The notes under the pieces are model-generated. The model ran no database searches. It had not been told where the DNA came from and worked only from the letters and a program-made list of their open reading frames with translations. Below, one piece after another: positions 50,835-60,688 of a stretch of 64,000 nt of DNA. Location of the stretch: NCBI RefSeq assembly GCF_022026395.1, contig NZ_CP041767.1, positions 5,872,001 through 5,936,000 of the forward strand. Reading direction: 5' to 3'. Both the position numbers and the translations under genes were made by a program. Source of the DNA: Brevibacillus brevis. GTDB taxonomy: Bacteria; Bacillota; Bacilli; Brevibacillales; Brevibacillaceae. Position 1 is the first letter of the stretch, and each line of letters opens with the position of its first letter.

Positions 50835-51470
50835 CTATTCAGGAATCAGTTCGTACATTTCTCCGTATTTTTTCCCGTCCGTAAAAAACAGGCGGACGAC
50901 GTCTTTTTTCCTGACCTCGATCTCCGGCATCAGATTGACACCGGGCTCGAGATCACGAATGAAATTGTATCGGGTACCATCATCCTTGTGGGCGGGAGGA
51001 GAGCCTTCTTTTTTTACGTAGCAGAGTACGTCCCGCGCGATTGGAATCTCTGAAAAAATGCGAATCTGCAACGATTGATGCTTGCTGAACCAGCTTCCGC
51101 CCCGTTTAAACGAGTAGTAGATTTTGGCCTTTCCTGTGCTGACGTGGATCACATGGGCATCCCCGTCTGGCATGAGCAGAATTGGCTTGCCATTTTCCAA
51201 TCGACAAGGAAAGATGCGGTATGTGTACCTGCCGATGCCGTCTGTTTTTTCCCGCAGCCCTTTGTGGACTTTGTATTCCTCTCGGGTATACAGCTTGAAC
51301 TGACGATCATCCAGCTCGTTCACGTCAAAAGGGGCGCCAAACTGTGACTTGTGAACGTACACGCACGGAATATCCTGCGCCCAATGCCAATTGAGCACGT
51401 ATTCGCTCCCTTGATGCTGGCAGGTGACGTCCTTGATGAGAGTTTCTGTTGTTGCCTCCCGATTAATCAT
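50835..51470 (-). CDS. Unknown 211-residue beta-rich protein of the tubulin/GTPase locus
   Basis: No recognised domain, signal or membrane segment. Predicted mostly beta, with basic and aromatic residues (YSFKRGGSWFSKHQSLQIRI; KKDVVRLFFTDGKKYGEMYEL). The C-terminal half could be a small beta-barrel. It is located between the vWA and GTPase genes, 17 and 13 bases from its neighbours, so it belongs to the same complex or pathway. GGGAG is 11 bases from the ATG, a slightly long spacing. Confidence 0.75.
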   Translation of the reverse strand: MINREATTETLIKDVTCQHQGSEYVLNWHWAQDIPCVYVHKSQFGAPFDVNELDDRQFKLYTREEYKVHKGLREKTDGIGRYTYRIFPCRLENGKPILLMPDGDAHVIHVSTGKAKIYYSFKRGGSWFSKHQSLQIRIFSEIPIARDVLCYVKKEGSPPAHKDDGTRYNFIRDLEPGVNLMPEIEVRKKDVVRLFFTDGKKYGEMYELIPE

Positions 51471-51487
51471 GATTCATCATGCTCCCT

Positions 51488-52765
51488 TTACAGATCAAAC
51501 CGTTTGCTGCTCTGGTTCCCGGGGTCCAAGGCACGGGGATTTTGTCTGGTGTTCAGTCTGCGCTTTGCAAAAGACGATCCGCCACTCGTGGAAGCTGGCA
51601 CAAAGAGAGTGAACAATGTCAGGATGACGGCGAGCAAGGAACACGCCAGCAAACGTACCACCATATCGAGCAAGTCGATCGACGACAGACCCATTTCCAA
51701 AACAAGTCCAGCTAACAGTCCTGATACCGCCCCGCCAATCGTGAAGCTTTTGGCCAGATGGCGATTATCAAAAATCAGACCCAACGCCAAACCGAGCAAA
51801 GCACCGATGATCAGAACACTGACCACACGGGTAATGGCGTAAAACATGCTATCTTCTGTTGCGCCTGTCCGCTCGGAAACAATATTGCGGTCTGTTCGGC
51901 TCATATCGTAAATCTGACCAAAGATTCCTGTCATTTGGTCCGCGTGTTCAACATTGAAGTAGCTGCCTCCAGTCTCAGCAGCGATCTTTTGAAGCAGTGC
52001 CGTTCCGTCTGCATCGATTTGGCTCATGCCTACCGTATGGACAATTACTTGGTTTTGCTTGTAGGGCGCAAGTGCGGCAGGGACATCCAGATCACTATAG
52101 CCGTCTGACATCAACACGACCGTACTGTTCGCCATTTGATTGGCTTGCAGCTGGTCCAGCCCCGCTTGCAGTGCCAGATCGATCCGGGTGCCTCCATCCG
52201 TGCGCGGATATTGGAGCAGCTTCTTCACAACCTCATCCTTCACGGACTGGCTACTCAGCTCGGTAAGGGGTTGCAGCACGTTCGTTTGATCGTGGAATGT
52301 AACCACTGCTATGTTCATGTCACTGTCCATGCGCTGCACCATGTCGGCTGCTGCTTTGAACAATTGGTTATCCGGGTCAGACGACTGCATACTGCCTGAC
52401 GTATCCAGAACCATGATAATATTATTGGCTCCGCTGGCCTGTTGAAATGATGAACCGTACAGCAGCTGAAGCAAGAGCGCCACTACGCCCACCATCAAAA
52501 ACGTGCTGGGCACGAGCATTTTCCACGAAAAGCCCAGATAGCGCTGCTTCCAGCCGACTCCATTCAGTCGTGGCGAGATCATTTCCGCAATGAGGCACAT
52601 CAATCCTACGAAAAAGGCATATTGACCAAAATAAAGTCCCATTAACAACCATTGCGGTATTTCTCCGGAAAGCTTGCCGAGCATGACTTCCCCGACCAAA
52701 AAACCGATCACGCCACCTACCAGACTACACACTAGCATGAGTAAGCTTACCCTTCTCTGACTCAT
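51488..52765 (-). CDS. Membrane vWA-domain protein
   Basis: A 425-residue protein: three N-terminal membrane segments (about 8-27, 38-60, 84-103), a von Willebrand A domain (about 115-290) with complete MIDAS (D121-T-S123-G-S125, plus T in PRTDGGTRID and SDG loop), then three C-terminal membrane segments (about 310-390) and a polar tail. The vWA domain would bind a protein partner through Mg2+ on one face of the membrane. Its start overlaps the end of the preceding gene by 4 bases (ATGA). Confidence 0.86.
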   Translation of the reverse strand: MSQRRVSLLMLVCSLVGGVIGFLVGEVMLGKLSGEIPQWLLMGLYFGQYAFFVGLMCLIAEMISPRLNGVGWKQRYLGFSWKMLVPSTFLMVGVVALLLQLLYGSSFQQASGANNIIMVLDTSGSMQSSDPDNQLFKAAADMVQRMDSDMNIAVVTFHDQTNVLQPLTELSSQSVKDEVVKKLLQYPRTDGGTRIDLALQAGLDQLQANQMANSTVVLMSDGYSDLDVPAALAPYKQNQVIVHTVGMSQIDADGTALLQKIAAETGGSYFNVEHADQMTGIFGQIYDMSRTDRNIVSERTGATEDSMFYAITRVVSVLIIGALLGLALGLIFDNRHLAKSFTIGGAVSGLLAGLVLEMGLSSIDLLDMVVRLLACSLLAVILTLFTLFVPASTSGGSSFAKRRLNTRQNPRALDPGNQSSKRFDL

Positions 52766-55110
52766 GACGACTCATCTCCTCCCACGCGGCGAAAGACAAA
52801 CCCGCTGTCCTCATAGGAAGCATGGTATTTCTTGTTATTGCGGTAAAACATCAACTCTTCCATGCCGAATCCACCCATCAGGTTCATTTTTTCTATCCCG
52901 CTTTTTTGTTCCTCGTGGATGCAGCCCAGCTTGTAGGTTCGTGTGCTCTCATCCTTGTGCAGCGCATACTGGACGAAGTCGTTGTGAATATCGGCAAACA
53001 AGTACTTCTCCTCATAGCGGTGCTTTTGCAAGAAATGGAACACTTCGATGTGAACCGCTGCCCGCTCTTCCAGCACCAATGCCAGATCGAGGAACAAATC
53101 CTCCTTCGTCAGCACGGTTCGGTTATCGTAAGCAGCCCCGACGTTGGCACGCGCAAGTAGCTCCGCCTCAAAAGATAAAGCAAATGGCGCACGGGTGAGA
53201 ATCTCGTTCCGACAAAATTGACACAGCCTCTCCACGAGTCCGGCGAGTCTATTCCCGCTAAGTAGAGCGCCGCTGCCAATATACCGTTGTTCCATGTAAA
53301 AATCACTGCCGCGTGAAGCTTCCAATGACCGGATCGTTTCATGGACGACCGATTCGTAATATTCGTCCACGTTTTTGCCCAAGTAATCAGTCGCTTCCCG
53401 AACGCTTGTCTGGGCGATTTCCCGCAGTTGCTTATGCAAGGCTTCCAACTGCTCGACTTGCTCACCTAACTGCCGGTGAATCTGCTCTGCCTGTTTCTCA
53501 TAGCTCACAAGGATGGAGAGCATCATCTCCCAATCCAGCAGCTCCAGCTTTTTGCCATAAATAGTGTCCAGCAAATGGCGAATAAAGGTCCGCACACGCT
53601 CCTTATCCCGTGTAAAAAACCCTCCTATGCGAATGTCCTGCCGATCCACCCGCTCTTGGTAGAGATCGACCATCTCGGCTTTCACCTGTTCAACCTGTCG
53701 CGATGTCTCGCGAATGCCTGTGCGCAGCTCATCCAGCAGGTTTGCTCCATTGGCGTGTTCGGCTGTGAGATAGTAAGCCGCATACAGCCCAAGCCGCTCA
53801 TCCTCGATGACTGCTTTCTGAATCAAATCAGCCAAGGACTCCTGAGACAGCATGTGCTCCAGACGTTTACGCGTCCCGGAAACGACATTCGCCTCAAAAA
53901 AGGCTTGGCTGCTGCCGTCAAACAAAGCCAGCTCCGCTTCGCGCATATTCATATTGCAAAGCTCGCTGTAGCTGATGCCAGAGGTCATGAGCCCCGTCAT
54001 TTCCTCCAAGATGTGATCCTCTGGAAGAATACCAGCCAGTTTTCGTTGCAAATCATGTGCCGTCAATCCGAGCTTTTCTCTCGCTTTAGTTTTCGGCAAC
54101 ACCTCGCCGTCCTGGAGTCGCTCCCAATAGCGGTCAAATACTGCGGACAGCACCGTCAATGCAATCGCATGAGTCGGTCGCTTTACTTTGGATAGACCAG
54201 CAGACGCAAACTTGGTCTGCCCGTGTTCAACCGAGATGCTGCGCATAAATTGCAGCTTGTTATAGCCGTCATTGCTTTCATGGAACTCCGGCTCTGCCTT
54301 TTTGTTGTTCAATAGCACCAGCTTGCTGATCAGCTCGTAATTTTCCTGCATGCCGCCTTCGATAAACAAGCCATGCTCTGTCTTGTCACTCAATAGATAC
54401 GCCAGCGAAAACAACGGTGCGTTCACATGCTCCACAGGCAGTTTCACGAGATCCTCTGTTACCAAAAGGTTCGCTCGATAGCTGTAGTCACTTCGTTGAT
54501 AGCGATTGACCTCTTCCAAAAAGCTGACCGAGAGCGCTGTCGAGAACCCGAATGCTTCCCCGTTGTTCTTTTCCTGAAGCAGGACGTACAGATCGACTGA
54601 TACGTTTTTAAACAGCTCATTGAGGTAGCCCTTGAGTAGCAGCGTCAGCTCTGGCAAAAGAATCGTGGCAGGGTCATCTGCCCTTGCCACGACGGCAATA
54701 TTGACTTGCTGAAAAGCAGTGAACAACTTGCCCATTTCCGCTACACGCACGCTTGCCAGCTTCATTACCTTGTTCAGTTCCATGGTGACAGCTTCATCGA
54801 GCAAAAAACGCTCGTGGATTGAAGTACGCATCTTTTTCTTGTCCTCATCAGCCTGCGGCAAGCGGCAGCCGATTACTTGCGGATGCTCCCACGTTTTGTC
54901 CTGATACGCATGGACATAAAGCACACCGTGACCATTTTGCCAATTGCGCTCGTTGTGGGCACGAACAGCTTGCAATGCCTCTACGCTCTTATCCCCGAGA
55001 AAAAGGAAGAGCACGGGGTTTTGAATGCTTCGCTGTCCGTTTCCGCTATCCAGTTGTCTTTCCAATTCCGTAACGTATTGGGTCGCGAACTCTCCAATCA
55101 AATCCCTCAT
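52762..55110 (-). CDS. Large partner protein of the tubulin-like GTPase (unknown family)
   Basis: A 782-residue soluble protein. An N-terminal Rossmann-like part (about 30-260: NPVLFLFLGDKSVEALQAV, VNIAVVARADDPATIL, VDLYVLLQEKN) is followed by a long helical region with a coiled coil (about 480-600). The layout fits a cofactor of tubulin-like proteins; the genes are 34 bases apart. AGGAGGAAGC precedes the ATG. I recognise no catalytic motif. Confidence 0.72.
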   Translation of the reverse strand: MRDLIGEFATQYVTELERQLDSGNGQRSIQNPVLFLFLGDKSVEALQAVRAHNERNWQNGHGVLYVHAYQDKTWEHPQVIGCRLPQADEDKKKMRTSIHERFLLDEAVTMELNKVMKLASVRVAEMGKLFTAFQQVNIAVVARADDPATILLPELTLLLKGYLNELFKNVSVDLYVLLQEKNNGEAFGFSTALSVSFLEEVNRYQRSDYSYRANLLVTEDLVKLPVEHVNAPLFSLAYLLSDKTEHGLFIEGGMQENYELISKLVLLNNKKAEPEFHESNDGYNKLQFMRSISVEHGQTKFASAGLSKVKRPTHAIALTVLSAVFDRYWERLQDGEVLPKTKAREKLGLTAHDLQRKLAGILPEDHILEEMTGLMTSGISYSELCNMNMREAELALFDGSSQAFFEANVVSGTRKRLEHMLSQESLADLIQKAVIEDERLGLYAAYYLTAEHANGANLLDELRTGIRETSRQVEQVKAEMVDLYQERVDRQDIRIGGFFTRDKERVRTFIRHLLDTIYGKKLELLDWEMMLSILVSYEKQAEQIHRQLGEQVEQLEALHKQLREIAQTSVREATDYLGKNVDEYYESVVHETIRSLEASRGSDFYMEQRYIGSGALLSGNRLAGLVERLCQFCRNEILTRAPFALSFEAELLARANVGAAYDNRTVLTKEDLFLDLALVLEERAAVHIEVFHFLQKHRYEEKYLFADIHNDFVQYALHKDESTRTYKLGCIHEEQKSGIEKMNLMGGFGMEELMFYRNNKKYHASYEDSGFVFRRVGGDESS

Positions 55111-55144
55111 GCTTCCTCCTCGATTATCAAACGATCCTAATTGT

Positions 55145-58100
55145 TTATTGCAGCGTCTTGCGCATATCGTTTACTTTTGACCAGACCTTTTTGTAGAACT
55201 GGAACAACTCTTCACCGTTTACGTATTCGTCGCGATCGTATTCCAGATCGTTTTTCGTTTCCTGGAAAGCAGTTGCGATTTCTTCGAGTTTTGCCAGCAA
55301 TTGCTGCGTATCCTCTGCTGAAGTCATCGCGTCACTGCGTTTTGCAGCCTTGCGCTGGATGGTTGCCATGCTCTTGTGATCCAATGCGCGGAATTTTTCA
55401 TAGATAGCGAATTCAACGTGCTTGTTGACCTTCATCAGGTTGATGAATGGCTCCCACGCATCTTCTTCCTCATCCTTGTCGTAGACGTACAGCGCACCGC
55501 GCTTGCAAATCGTCCCTGTATAAAGGGCTTCGATGAATCGGGTCACCAGCTCTTCTTCGTCCTTGATGGCACCTACGATCTGCTCCAGTTCCTGGATTTT
55601 GGCCTCGATTTCTTCGTATTTGCTCACTTCTTGTTCGATCAGGCGAATCTGCTCCGGATAGCGAATCAGGTTTTCTTTTGCCATCTCTTCATTGATACTG
55701 CCGAACACATCACGTGTAAATTCTTGCTCCAGACCATCTCTCATGAAGCCTTTGAGCTCAACCAATACACGCTTGATCTCGCCAGGGCTCAGCTTGGTTG
55801 CGTCTCCTTGCGCTTGATGCTTAGCCAGGAAAGTGGCCAGCGAGAACGGCTTCGTCACGATGGATTCATAGCGGTTGCTGGTCTTGCTGTCGCTGCCTTT
55901 TTCGCGGATGACTCCGTAGCGCACTGCACGGTCAAACAGTTCGCGTACTTTGGCGTTGTACGCTTTGATCCGCCCGTTTTGGTACGTGTCTCCCCACGAT
56001 TTTTCCGGAATAGGGGATGGTAGATACGCCCAGTTGTTCTTTTCCGTTTGAACGAGGTGGCGTCCAATACCCTCTCTGTCCAGAATTGTACGTTCGTAGC
56101 TTTCCTCGTAGACCTTCAACGGTGTGTAAGCGAACAGTGGAACACCGTTTTTTGTATTCAGCCAGAAGATGCGGTTTTTGACTTCGCTTTCTTTGACGGT
56201 AAAACGAGAACCGCTAATCGCTGTATTTTGATAGTTTTTAATCCCCTTCAAGATCGATGGTGCTTTCAGCGGTACCGATACGAAGCCCCAGGAAGGGAAG
56301 TGCATATTGCCGAGATTGTTGCTCAGATGGAAGACTGGAATCGCCTCTTCATCCAGCTTGCTCGCAATCTTGCGCTCTACGATGCGGTCGAGTGTCTCGT
56401 CCTGGCCGTATTTGATCACGAGGAATTCTTCCATCGACTTGGTAATCACCTCACCGAACTTCGCCGAGAGGAATTCGGAAATCGAGCTGACGATATCCAG
56501 CTCCTGCTCTTTAACCCACTGATCGGAGTGTCGCAGCAGCTCGCTGGTGAAATCGCGGATCAGGTCATCCGCATCCTTTTGCTCCAGGATGTTGCTGACG
56601 ACTTTGGAGATATCCGGCACACTGACGATGTTCCAGTAGTACGTTTTGTTGCCAGTGCGGTCACTCTCTTCGCCGCCGTTGATCAGGATGTCGCCGTTTT
56701 GCTCGAAAATCTGGTTGAGTGCGTTCAAAATCTCAGTAAATACGTTATAAATGCGGTTGTTTTCTGCATTCAACAAACGGTGCAGCTCTTCGTAGAATTC
56801 GATCATTTGTTCCAGCTTTTCCTGATCAGCCAGGAGCTGGTATTCGTTGATCTTCGCTTCGATGTAGCTGTTTTTCTTCTTCTCCTTGGAGATGAAAGCA
56901 CTGCGGGCATCGCCCAGCTTTTCATTCGCGTTCTCTCGTGCGCCCTCGATCTCAGGCGGGAAGCTCTCCAAATTCGCCTTGAGGCTCTCGATGTAGGAAA
57001 GGATCATTTTCATCAGGCAGTAGCCTTTGTCCGAATGAATCAGACGGGATGCATAGAATGGTCCTTGCTGCGGGTGCAGGAATACACGCGTGATCATTTC
57101 GCCAAAAACAGAGATCATGTCGCCTGGCATCTGCTTTTTGGACTTGATGTACGCTTCGCGCGCTTTGGCGAGATAGCCTTGCTCCAGCTCGTGGTCGATG
57201 CTCACGACTTGTTGGGTGATCACGTTGCTGTAGTTTAGACGCTCGCTGTTTTCATAGCCTGGCAAAGGCTCAGGAACGCGCTCCTCGAACTTGCGGGAAA
57301 TCGAGTCGATGTCGATTCCCAGCTTGCGGGCGAATTTCTCTGCATCTTCTTGCGTTGGGGCTACCGTGAACATTTTTTCCATCTTTTTAAACAAACGATA
57401 TGCCAAGTACGTTGTCATCTCTTCGATTGGCAAGACAGCAGAGGAAGCTCCGATGACGTTGTACTGGTAGTTGGCTGCGTACGCTTTTGGCATCTGGTTG
57501 ATATTCGTACGGATGTTGCTGATATAGTCGTGGATAGCAAACTCTTCACCCGAGCGCTTTTCTTCGCTCGCCATGAAGTTCGTGATGTTCTCCGCGGTTA
57601 CGTTCATGCAGTAATCGTAGGCATTTTCCAATGCTTTGCCTTCCAGATTAGTCGCAGAGATCAAATGGCACAGGTTGAATGGCGGCATTGGCGACTGCAC
57701 GGTGAGCACGTTGCCGTATTGCTGGCGGAAACGCTCATTGCGCTCATCCGCATTCATCCAGTAGTCCAGCTCTTTTAAGGCCGCATAACCGTTTTTCATG
57801 ATGTAGTCGCGTGTGTGCGAGCTGAGACTCTTGTTCGACAGGTTGACGTCAGGCGTGAACAGGTAGCCCAGCGTATTCACCTTGTCTACCCCCGCACTGC
57901 CGAAGTCGCGCTCCAAAATGCCTCGTACGATATAGGCGATGTCGAGGAAGCAACCGCTCCCCGTTCCCCCGGACAAACCACTCAAGAGGAAAACAGTCAG
58001 CTTTTTGTTCGTGCCCTCGCACAGCATCTTGATCTTTTTCTCAATGGTTTGTACCACCTGCGTGATTTTCGTAAAGAGAAGGAGTCGCCCTGCCTGGCGT

Positions 58101-58534
58101 ACACCCGATGCTCCGCTGATTCCGTCCGTAATTGTCAGCTCTGGCGAGAGCCAATCCGTGATGTACGGCTCCAGAATGCTGCGATTCTGCAACACACCGC
58201 CGATCTCAGGGTTGGACAGGAGTACGAACTCCGTCACTGGATCGAGTCCGATGCCCTTGTACTTTTTGTTGCGGTCATGCTCATTCGTTTCAAACGCGAT
58301 GAATTCAATATTGTCCGGCTTTTCCTTGCGCTTTTTGGAAAGCTGGTCTACCGGCAGCTTGAAGCGTCTGTTCACTTGGTATTTCAGGCGCAAAAGCGCA
58401 TCAATTCCTGTACCGCCAAGACCGATGACGAGCATCGGGTTATCGATTGTATCTACGCGAATCTTGTCACTGACGATTCCTCCGCCGAGGGATACGTCCA
58501 ATTGTTGAATGTGTTCTCTCACAACTGCTTTCAT
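55145..58534 (-). CDS. Tubulin-like protein (Tubulin_2 family)
   Basis: A 1,129-residue protein. Tubulin/FtsZ-type nucleotide motifs are GLGGTG at 38-43 (T1 loop) and SGGTGSG at 188-194 (the T4 signature, with Ser for the second Thr of GGGTGTG). The first about 430 residues should be the GTPase and activation domain; the rest is a long, mostly helical extension, rich in charged residues, with no transmembrane segment. The family is distinct from FtsZ, TubZ and PhuZ and is known almost only from genomic context. It may form GTP-dependent filaments. AGGAGTGAG precedes the ATG. Confidence 0.86.
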   Translation of the reverse strand: MKAVVREHIQQLDVSLGGGIVSDKIRVDTIDNPMLVIGLGGTGIDALLRLKYQVNRRFKLPVDQLSKKRKEKPDNIEFIAFETNEHDRNKKYKGIGLDPVTEFVLLSNPEIGGVLQNRSILEPYITDWLSPELTITDGISGASGVRQAGRLLLFTKITQVVQTIEKKIKMLCEGTNKKLTVFLLSGLSGGTGSGCFLDIAYIVRGILERDFGSAGVDKVNTLGYLFTPDVNLSNKSLSSHTRDYIMKNGYAALKELDYWMNADERNERFRQQYGNVLTVQSPMPPFNLCHLISATNLEGKALENAYDYCMNVTAENITNFMASEEKRSGEEFAIHDYISNIRTNINQMPKAYAANYQYNVIGASSAVLPIEEMTTYLAYRLFKKMEKMFTVAPTQEDAEKFARKLGIDIDSISRKFEERVPEPLPGYENSERLNYSNVITQQVVSIDHELEQGYLAKAREAYIKSKKQMPGDMISVFGEMITRVFLHPQQGPFYASRLIHSDKGYCLMKMILSYIESLKANLESFPPEIEGARENANEKLGDARSAFISKEKKKNSYIEAKINEYQLLADQEKLEQMIEFYEELHRLLNAENNRIYNVFTEILNALNQIFEQNGDILINGGEESDRTGNKTYYWNIVSVPDISKVVSNILEQKDADDLIRDFTSELLRHSDQWVKEQELDIVSSISEFLSAKFGEVITKSMEEFLVIKYGQDETLDRIVERKIASKLDEEAIPVFHLSNNLGNMHFPSWGFVSVPLKAPSILKGIKNYQNTAISGSRFTVKESEVKNRIFWLNTKNGVPLFAYTPLKVYEESYERTILDREGIGRHLVQTEKNNWAYLPSPIPEKSWGDTYQNGRIKAYNAKVRELFDRAVRYGVIREKGSDSKTSNRYESIVTKPFSLATFLAKHQAQGDATKLSPGEIKRVLVELKGFMRDGLEQEFTRDVFGSINEEMAKENLIRYPEQIRLIEQEVSKYEEIEAKIQELEQIVGAIKDEEELVTRFIEALYTGTICKRGALYVYDKDEEEDAWEPFINLMKVNKHVEFAIYEKFRALDHKSMATIQRKAAKRSDAMTSAEDTQQLLAKLEEIATAFQETKNDLEYDRDEYVNGEELFQFYKKVWSKVNDMRKTLQ

Positions 58535-58547
58535 AATCGACTCACTC

Positions 58548-60341
58548 CTAGACGATGTAATCTACATATAAGGACTTGTTCACATTCGTTAACGAAATTT
58601 TGATGCGATCGTTTTTCTTCAACTCTTTGCCTTTGCTTGCATCGAGTACACGCCCTGCCTTTTCGATTCGGCAGCTCGAACGGTTTTCGATGATCAGCGT
58701 ATCGTTTTTCCCTGGTAAAAAGATGACCTTCTCTGTCTCCGCAAACTCAGGAGCGAGCTGCAAGAGCTGGTGGAGCTTCACTTTTCCTTTGAATGCGTTC
58801 AGTTTCTTGTACTGCGGATTAGACTTTTCGCCTGTGTCCTCATCCACGATCTCGATGGCGATTTGGCCAGCGAAGCCCTTGTTCGCCTTGCGATAGATCG
58901 ACAGTGCGTACAAACCTGCACCGATCAACAGGAGGAGAAGCACGGTACCTCCTACTACGGTCATCCATGGAAATGGTTTCGATTCTGCATCAGGATTAGT
59001 GGTTGTGTTCGGCTTGTTCGCTCCAGAGCCTGCCGTTTTGGCAGCATCGACAAGGAGTGGCTTCGTCTCCCGGTAAAAGCTGGTGTCTTCTGCCTTGATT
59101 TTTATCTCGTACGTATGGTCAACCGGGATTGTGAAGCTGCCTTCGAACCCGCTGCCCGTATTGTTCAGGACGACCTCATTTGTCTTATTATCCGTCTTGT
59201 CATTGACGATCAGTGTCGCCTTCATTTGCTTGTACAGATCAGGACTCGCTACCTTCTGTCCGTTTGAAACAAGTGCTGCCTTGATCGGTACGACATCGCC
59301 AGCCTTGAAGCTCTTGGATGTGACTGGCTCCATCTCCAATTGCAGATCGTAGTTGAAGATGAGGTTAATATCGATTTTTTCCTTTGGGACACCTTTTACC
59401 TGTAGCTTCCAATCTCCCTGCTGTGGCTTGACCAGCTTGATCATCGTGTACGCATTGGATTTCGACAGTCTCACCTGGTTGGAAGGGATTTGTACTTCCT
59501 TGCCCGCTGGGTCATACAGCTTCACTTCCACTGCTTTTTGCGACATGATCGAGATGTTGGCTTCCATGACACTGCCATTCGGGATTGGGATCGGAATCTC
59601 CTGAGCTTGACCGTTTGCGACGAAGCTTTTAACCGGGACAACCTTTAGCTTCAGGTGATTTGCAAAGATTTCGCTCAAAATTTGCGGGAGCTTGTCCGCT
59701 GTACTCGTTTCGAAAAATTTACCATTTGTCTCCGCAGCTATCTGCTGTAGTGTCGTGCGGTTAAGCTGACCGTCTGCATTCAAGCCAATCGTGTAAATCG
59801 GATAGCCCTTGTCTTTTGCCTCTTTCACAGCTTGCTGCAGCTCTTGATCAGACTGTGTTTGGGTACGGCTTGATGCTTTGTTCAGATAGTTGTTTCCGTC
59901 TGCCAGCAGCACGATGATCGGCGCATTGTTTGGATTGCGTCCCGCATCAAGGATTTTTACTGCTTCGGTTACGCCTACTGCAATATCGGTGTAGGCCCCT
60001 TTTTGCAGGCTGTCGATGAAGGCTTTGATATCGTTCTTGTCTTCTTCGGAATTAATCTCAAGCAGTGCTTTTTCCCGCTCGATCTTGTCGGTATAGGCGA
60101 CGACACCAACCTTGTTCGCTTGGATCGACGTCATGTCGACGAACATTTTCATCGCTTCATTGCTGACTTTGTTCTTATCGCTTTGGGTCATGGAGTTGCT
60201 GACGTCCACGACCAGGACAGCGTCCATATTGTTTCCGCTTGTTTGCGCAAAGCTCGGATGAGTGACGGAGAGGACACTGACCAAGAGTAGGGCAAGACAT
60301 GCTACGTATCGACATAACATTCGGAATCGTATTATTTTCAT
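58548..60341 (-). CDS. Surface vWA-domain protein with membrane anchor and cytosolic tail
   Basis: A 597-residue type I membrane protein and first gene of the seven-gene leftward operon. Signal peptide 1-32 (cleaved near SFAQ), vWA domain (about 38-230) with MIDAS D46-V-S48-N-S50, a beta-sandwich region (about 250-440), a Thr/Asn-rich stalk, one membrane segment (about 460-482) and a cytosolic tail of about 110 residues that is predicted beta-rich. It could relay an outside signal to the tubulin-like protein encoded 13 bases downstream. AAGGAG precedes the ATG. Confidence 0.86.
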   Translation of the reverse strand: MKIIRFRMLCRYVACLALLLVSVLSVTHPSFAQTSGNNMDAVLVVDVSNSMTQSDKNKVSNEAMKMFVDMTSIQANKVGVVAYTDKIEREKALLEINSEEDKNDIKAFIDSLQKGAYTDIAVGVTEAVKILDAGRNPNNAPIIVLLADGNNYLNKASSRTQTQSDQELQQAVKEAKDKGYPIYTIGLNADGQLNRTTLQQIAAETNGKFFETSTADKLPQILSEIFANHLKLKVVPVKSFVANGQAQEIPIPIPNGSVMEANISIMSQKAVEVKLYDPAGKEVQIPSNQVRLSKSNAYTMIKLVKPQQGDWKLQVKGVPKEKIDINLIFNYDLQLEMEPVTSKSFKAGDVVPIKAALVSNGQKVASPDLYKQMKATLIVNDKTDNKTNEVVLNNTGSGFEGSFTIPVDHTYEIKIKAEDTSFYRETKPLLVDAAKTAGSGANKPNTTTNPDAESKPFPWMTVVGGTVLLLLLIGAGLYALSIYRKANKGFAGQIAIEIVDEDTGEKSNPQYKKLNAFKGKVKLHQLLQLAPEFAETEKVIFLPGKNDTLIIENRSSCRIEKAGRVLDASKGKELKKNDRIKISLTNVNKSLYVDYIV

Positions 60342-60361
60342 AAGTGCTCCTTTTCTTGTTC

Positions 60362-60507
60362 GTTACAAAGAATTTGTGAAGTGTTGCAAAGAAAGTAAGA
60401 CTATGACACTATTACCACTAGATTCAAGAAGTAGTAGACAGATGATAAAAAAGTACTAGAATGATTGCCCCTTACTCGTAATACGATACGACATGATTCT
60501 TTGTTAC
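60362..60507. promoter_or_regulatory. Divergent promoter region with repeated GTTACAAAGAAT motif
   Basis: GTTACAAAGAAT (60362-60373) and its inverted copy ATTCTTTGTTAC (60496-60507, 11 of 12) flank the divergent region; a third related copy GTTGCAAAGAAA is at 60383-60394. Each outer copy is close to the start of one operon, so one regulator may control both. No consensus promoter stands out. Confidence 0.55.
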
Positions 60508-60538
60508 AGATTTCGACAACTTCGTTAGGAGAAATTTT

Positions 60539-60688
60539 ATGTTAACTTACTTTCTGTTGTTTGCGGCTTTTTTGCTGCTAGCGGTCCGATTCCTCAAGCT
60601 GCTGCGACTAAAACGGCGCAATCTCTCCAACGCCGAAATCGATCAGCATCTTCATGCCTTACTGAATGAGAAGAGGGATTCACCATGA
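60539..60688 (+). CDS. Small membrane protein, 49 residues
   Basis: Short gene: ATG 60539 with TAGGAGAA upstream. The protein starts with a hydrophobic helix (about 2-17), then a basic stretch (RFLKLLRLKRRN) and an acidic/polar tail, so N-out/C-in single-pass topology is expected. The stop overlaps the next ATG (ATGA). It is the first gene of the rightward operon; the coupling and ribosome site make it credible despite its size. Confidence 0.72.
   Translation: MLTYFLLFAAFLLLAVRFLKLLRLKRRNLSNAEIDQHLHALLNEKRDSP

Noticed and set aside
49802..50884. 360-codon plus-strand frame
   Set aside because: Antisense to the GTPase gene, whose own motifs are clear.
56048..57238. 396-codon plus-strand frame
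   Set aside because: Antisense to the tubulin-like gene; no ribosome site, no known domain.
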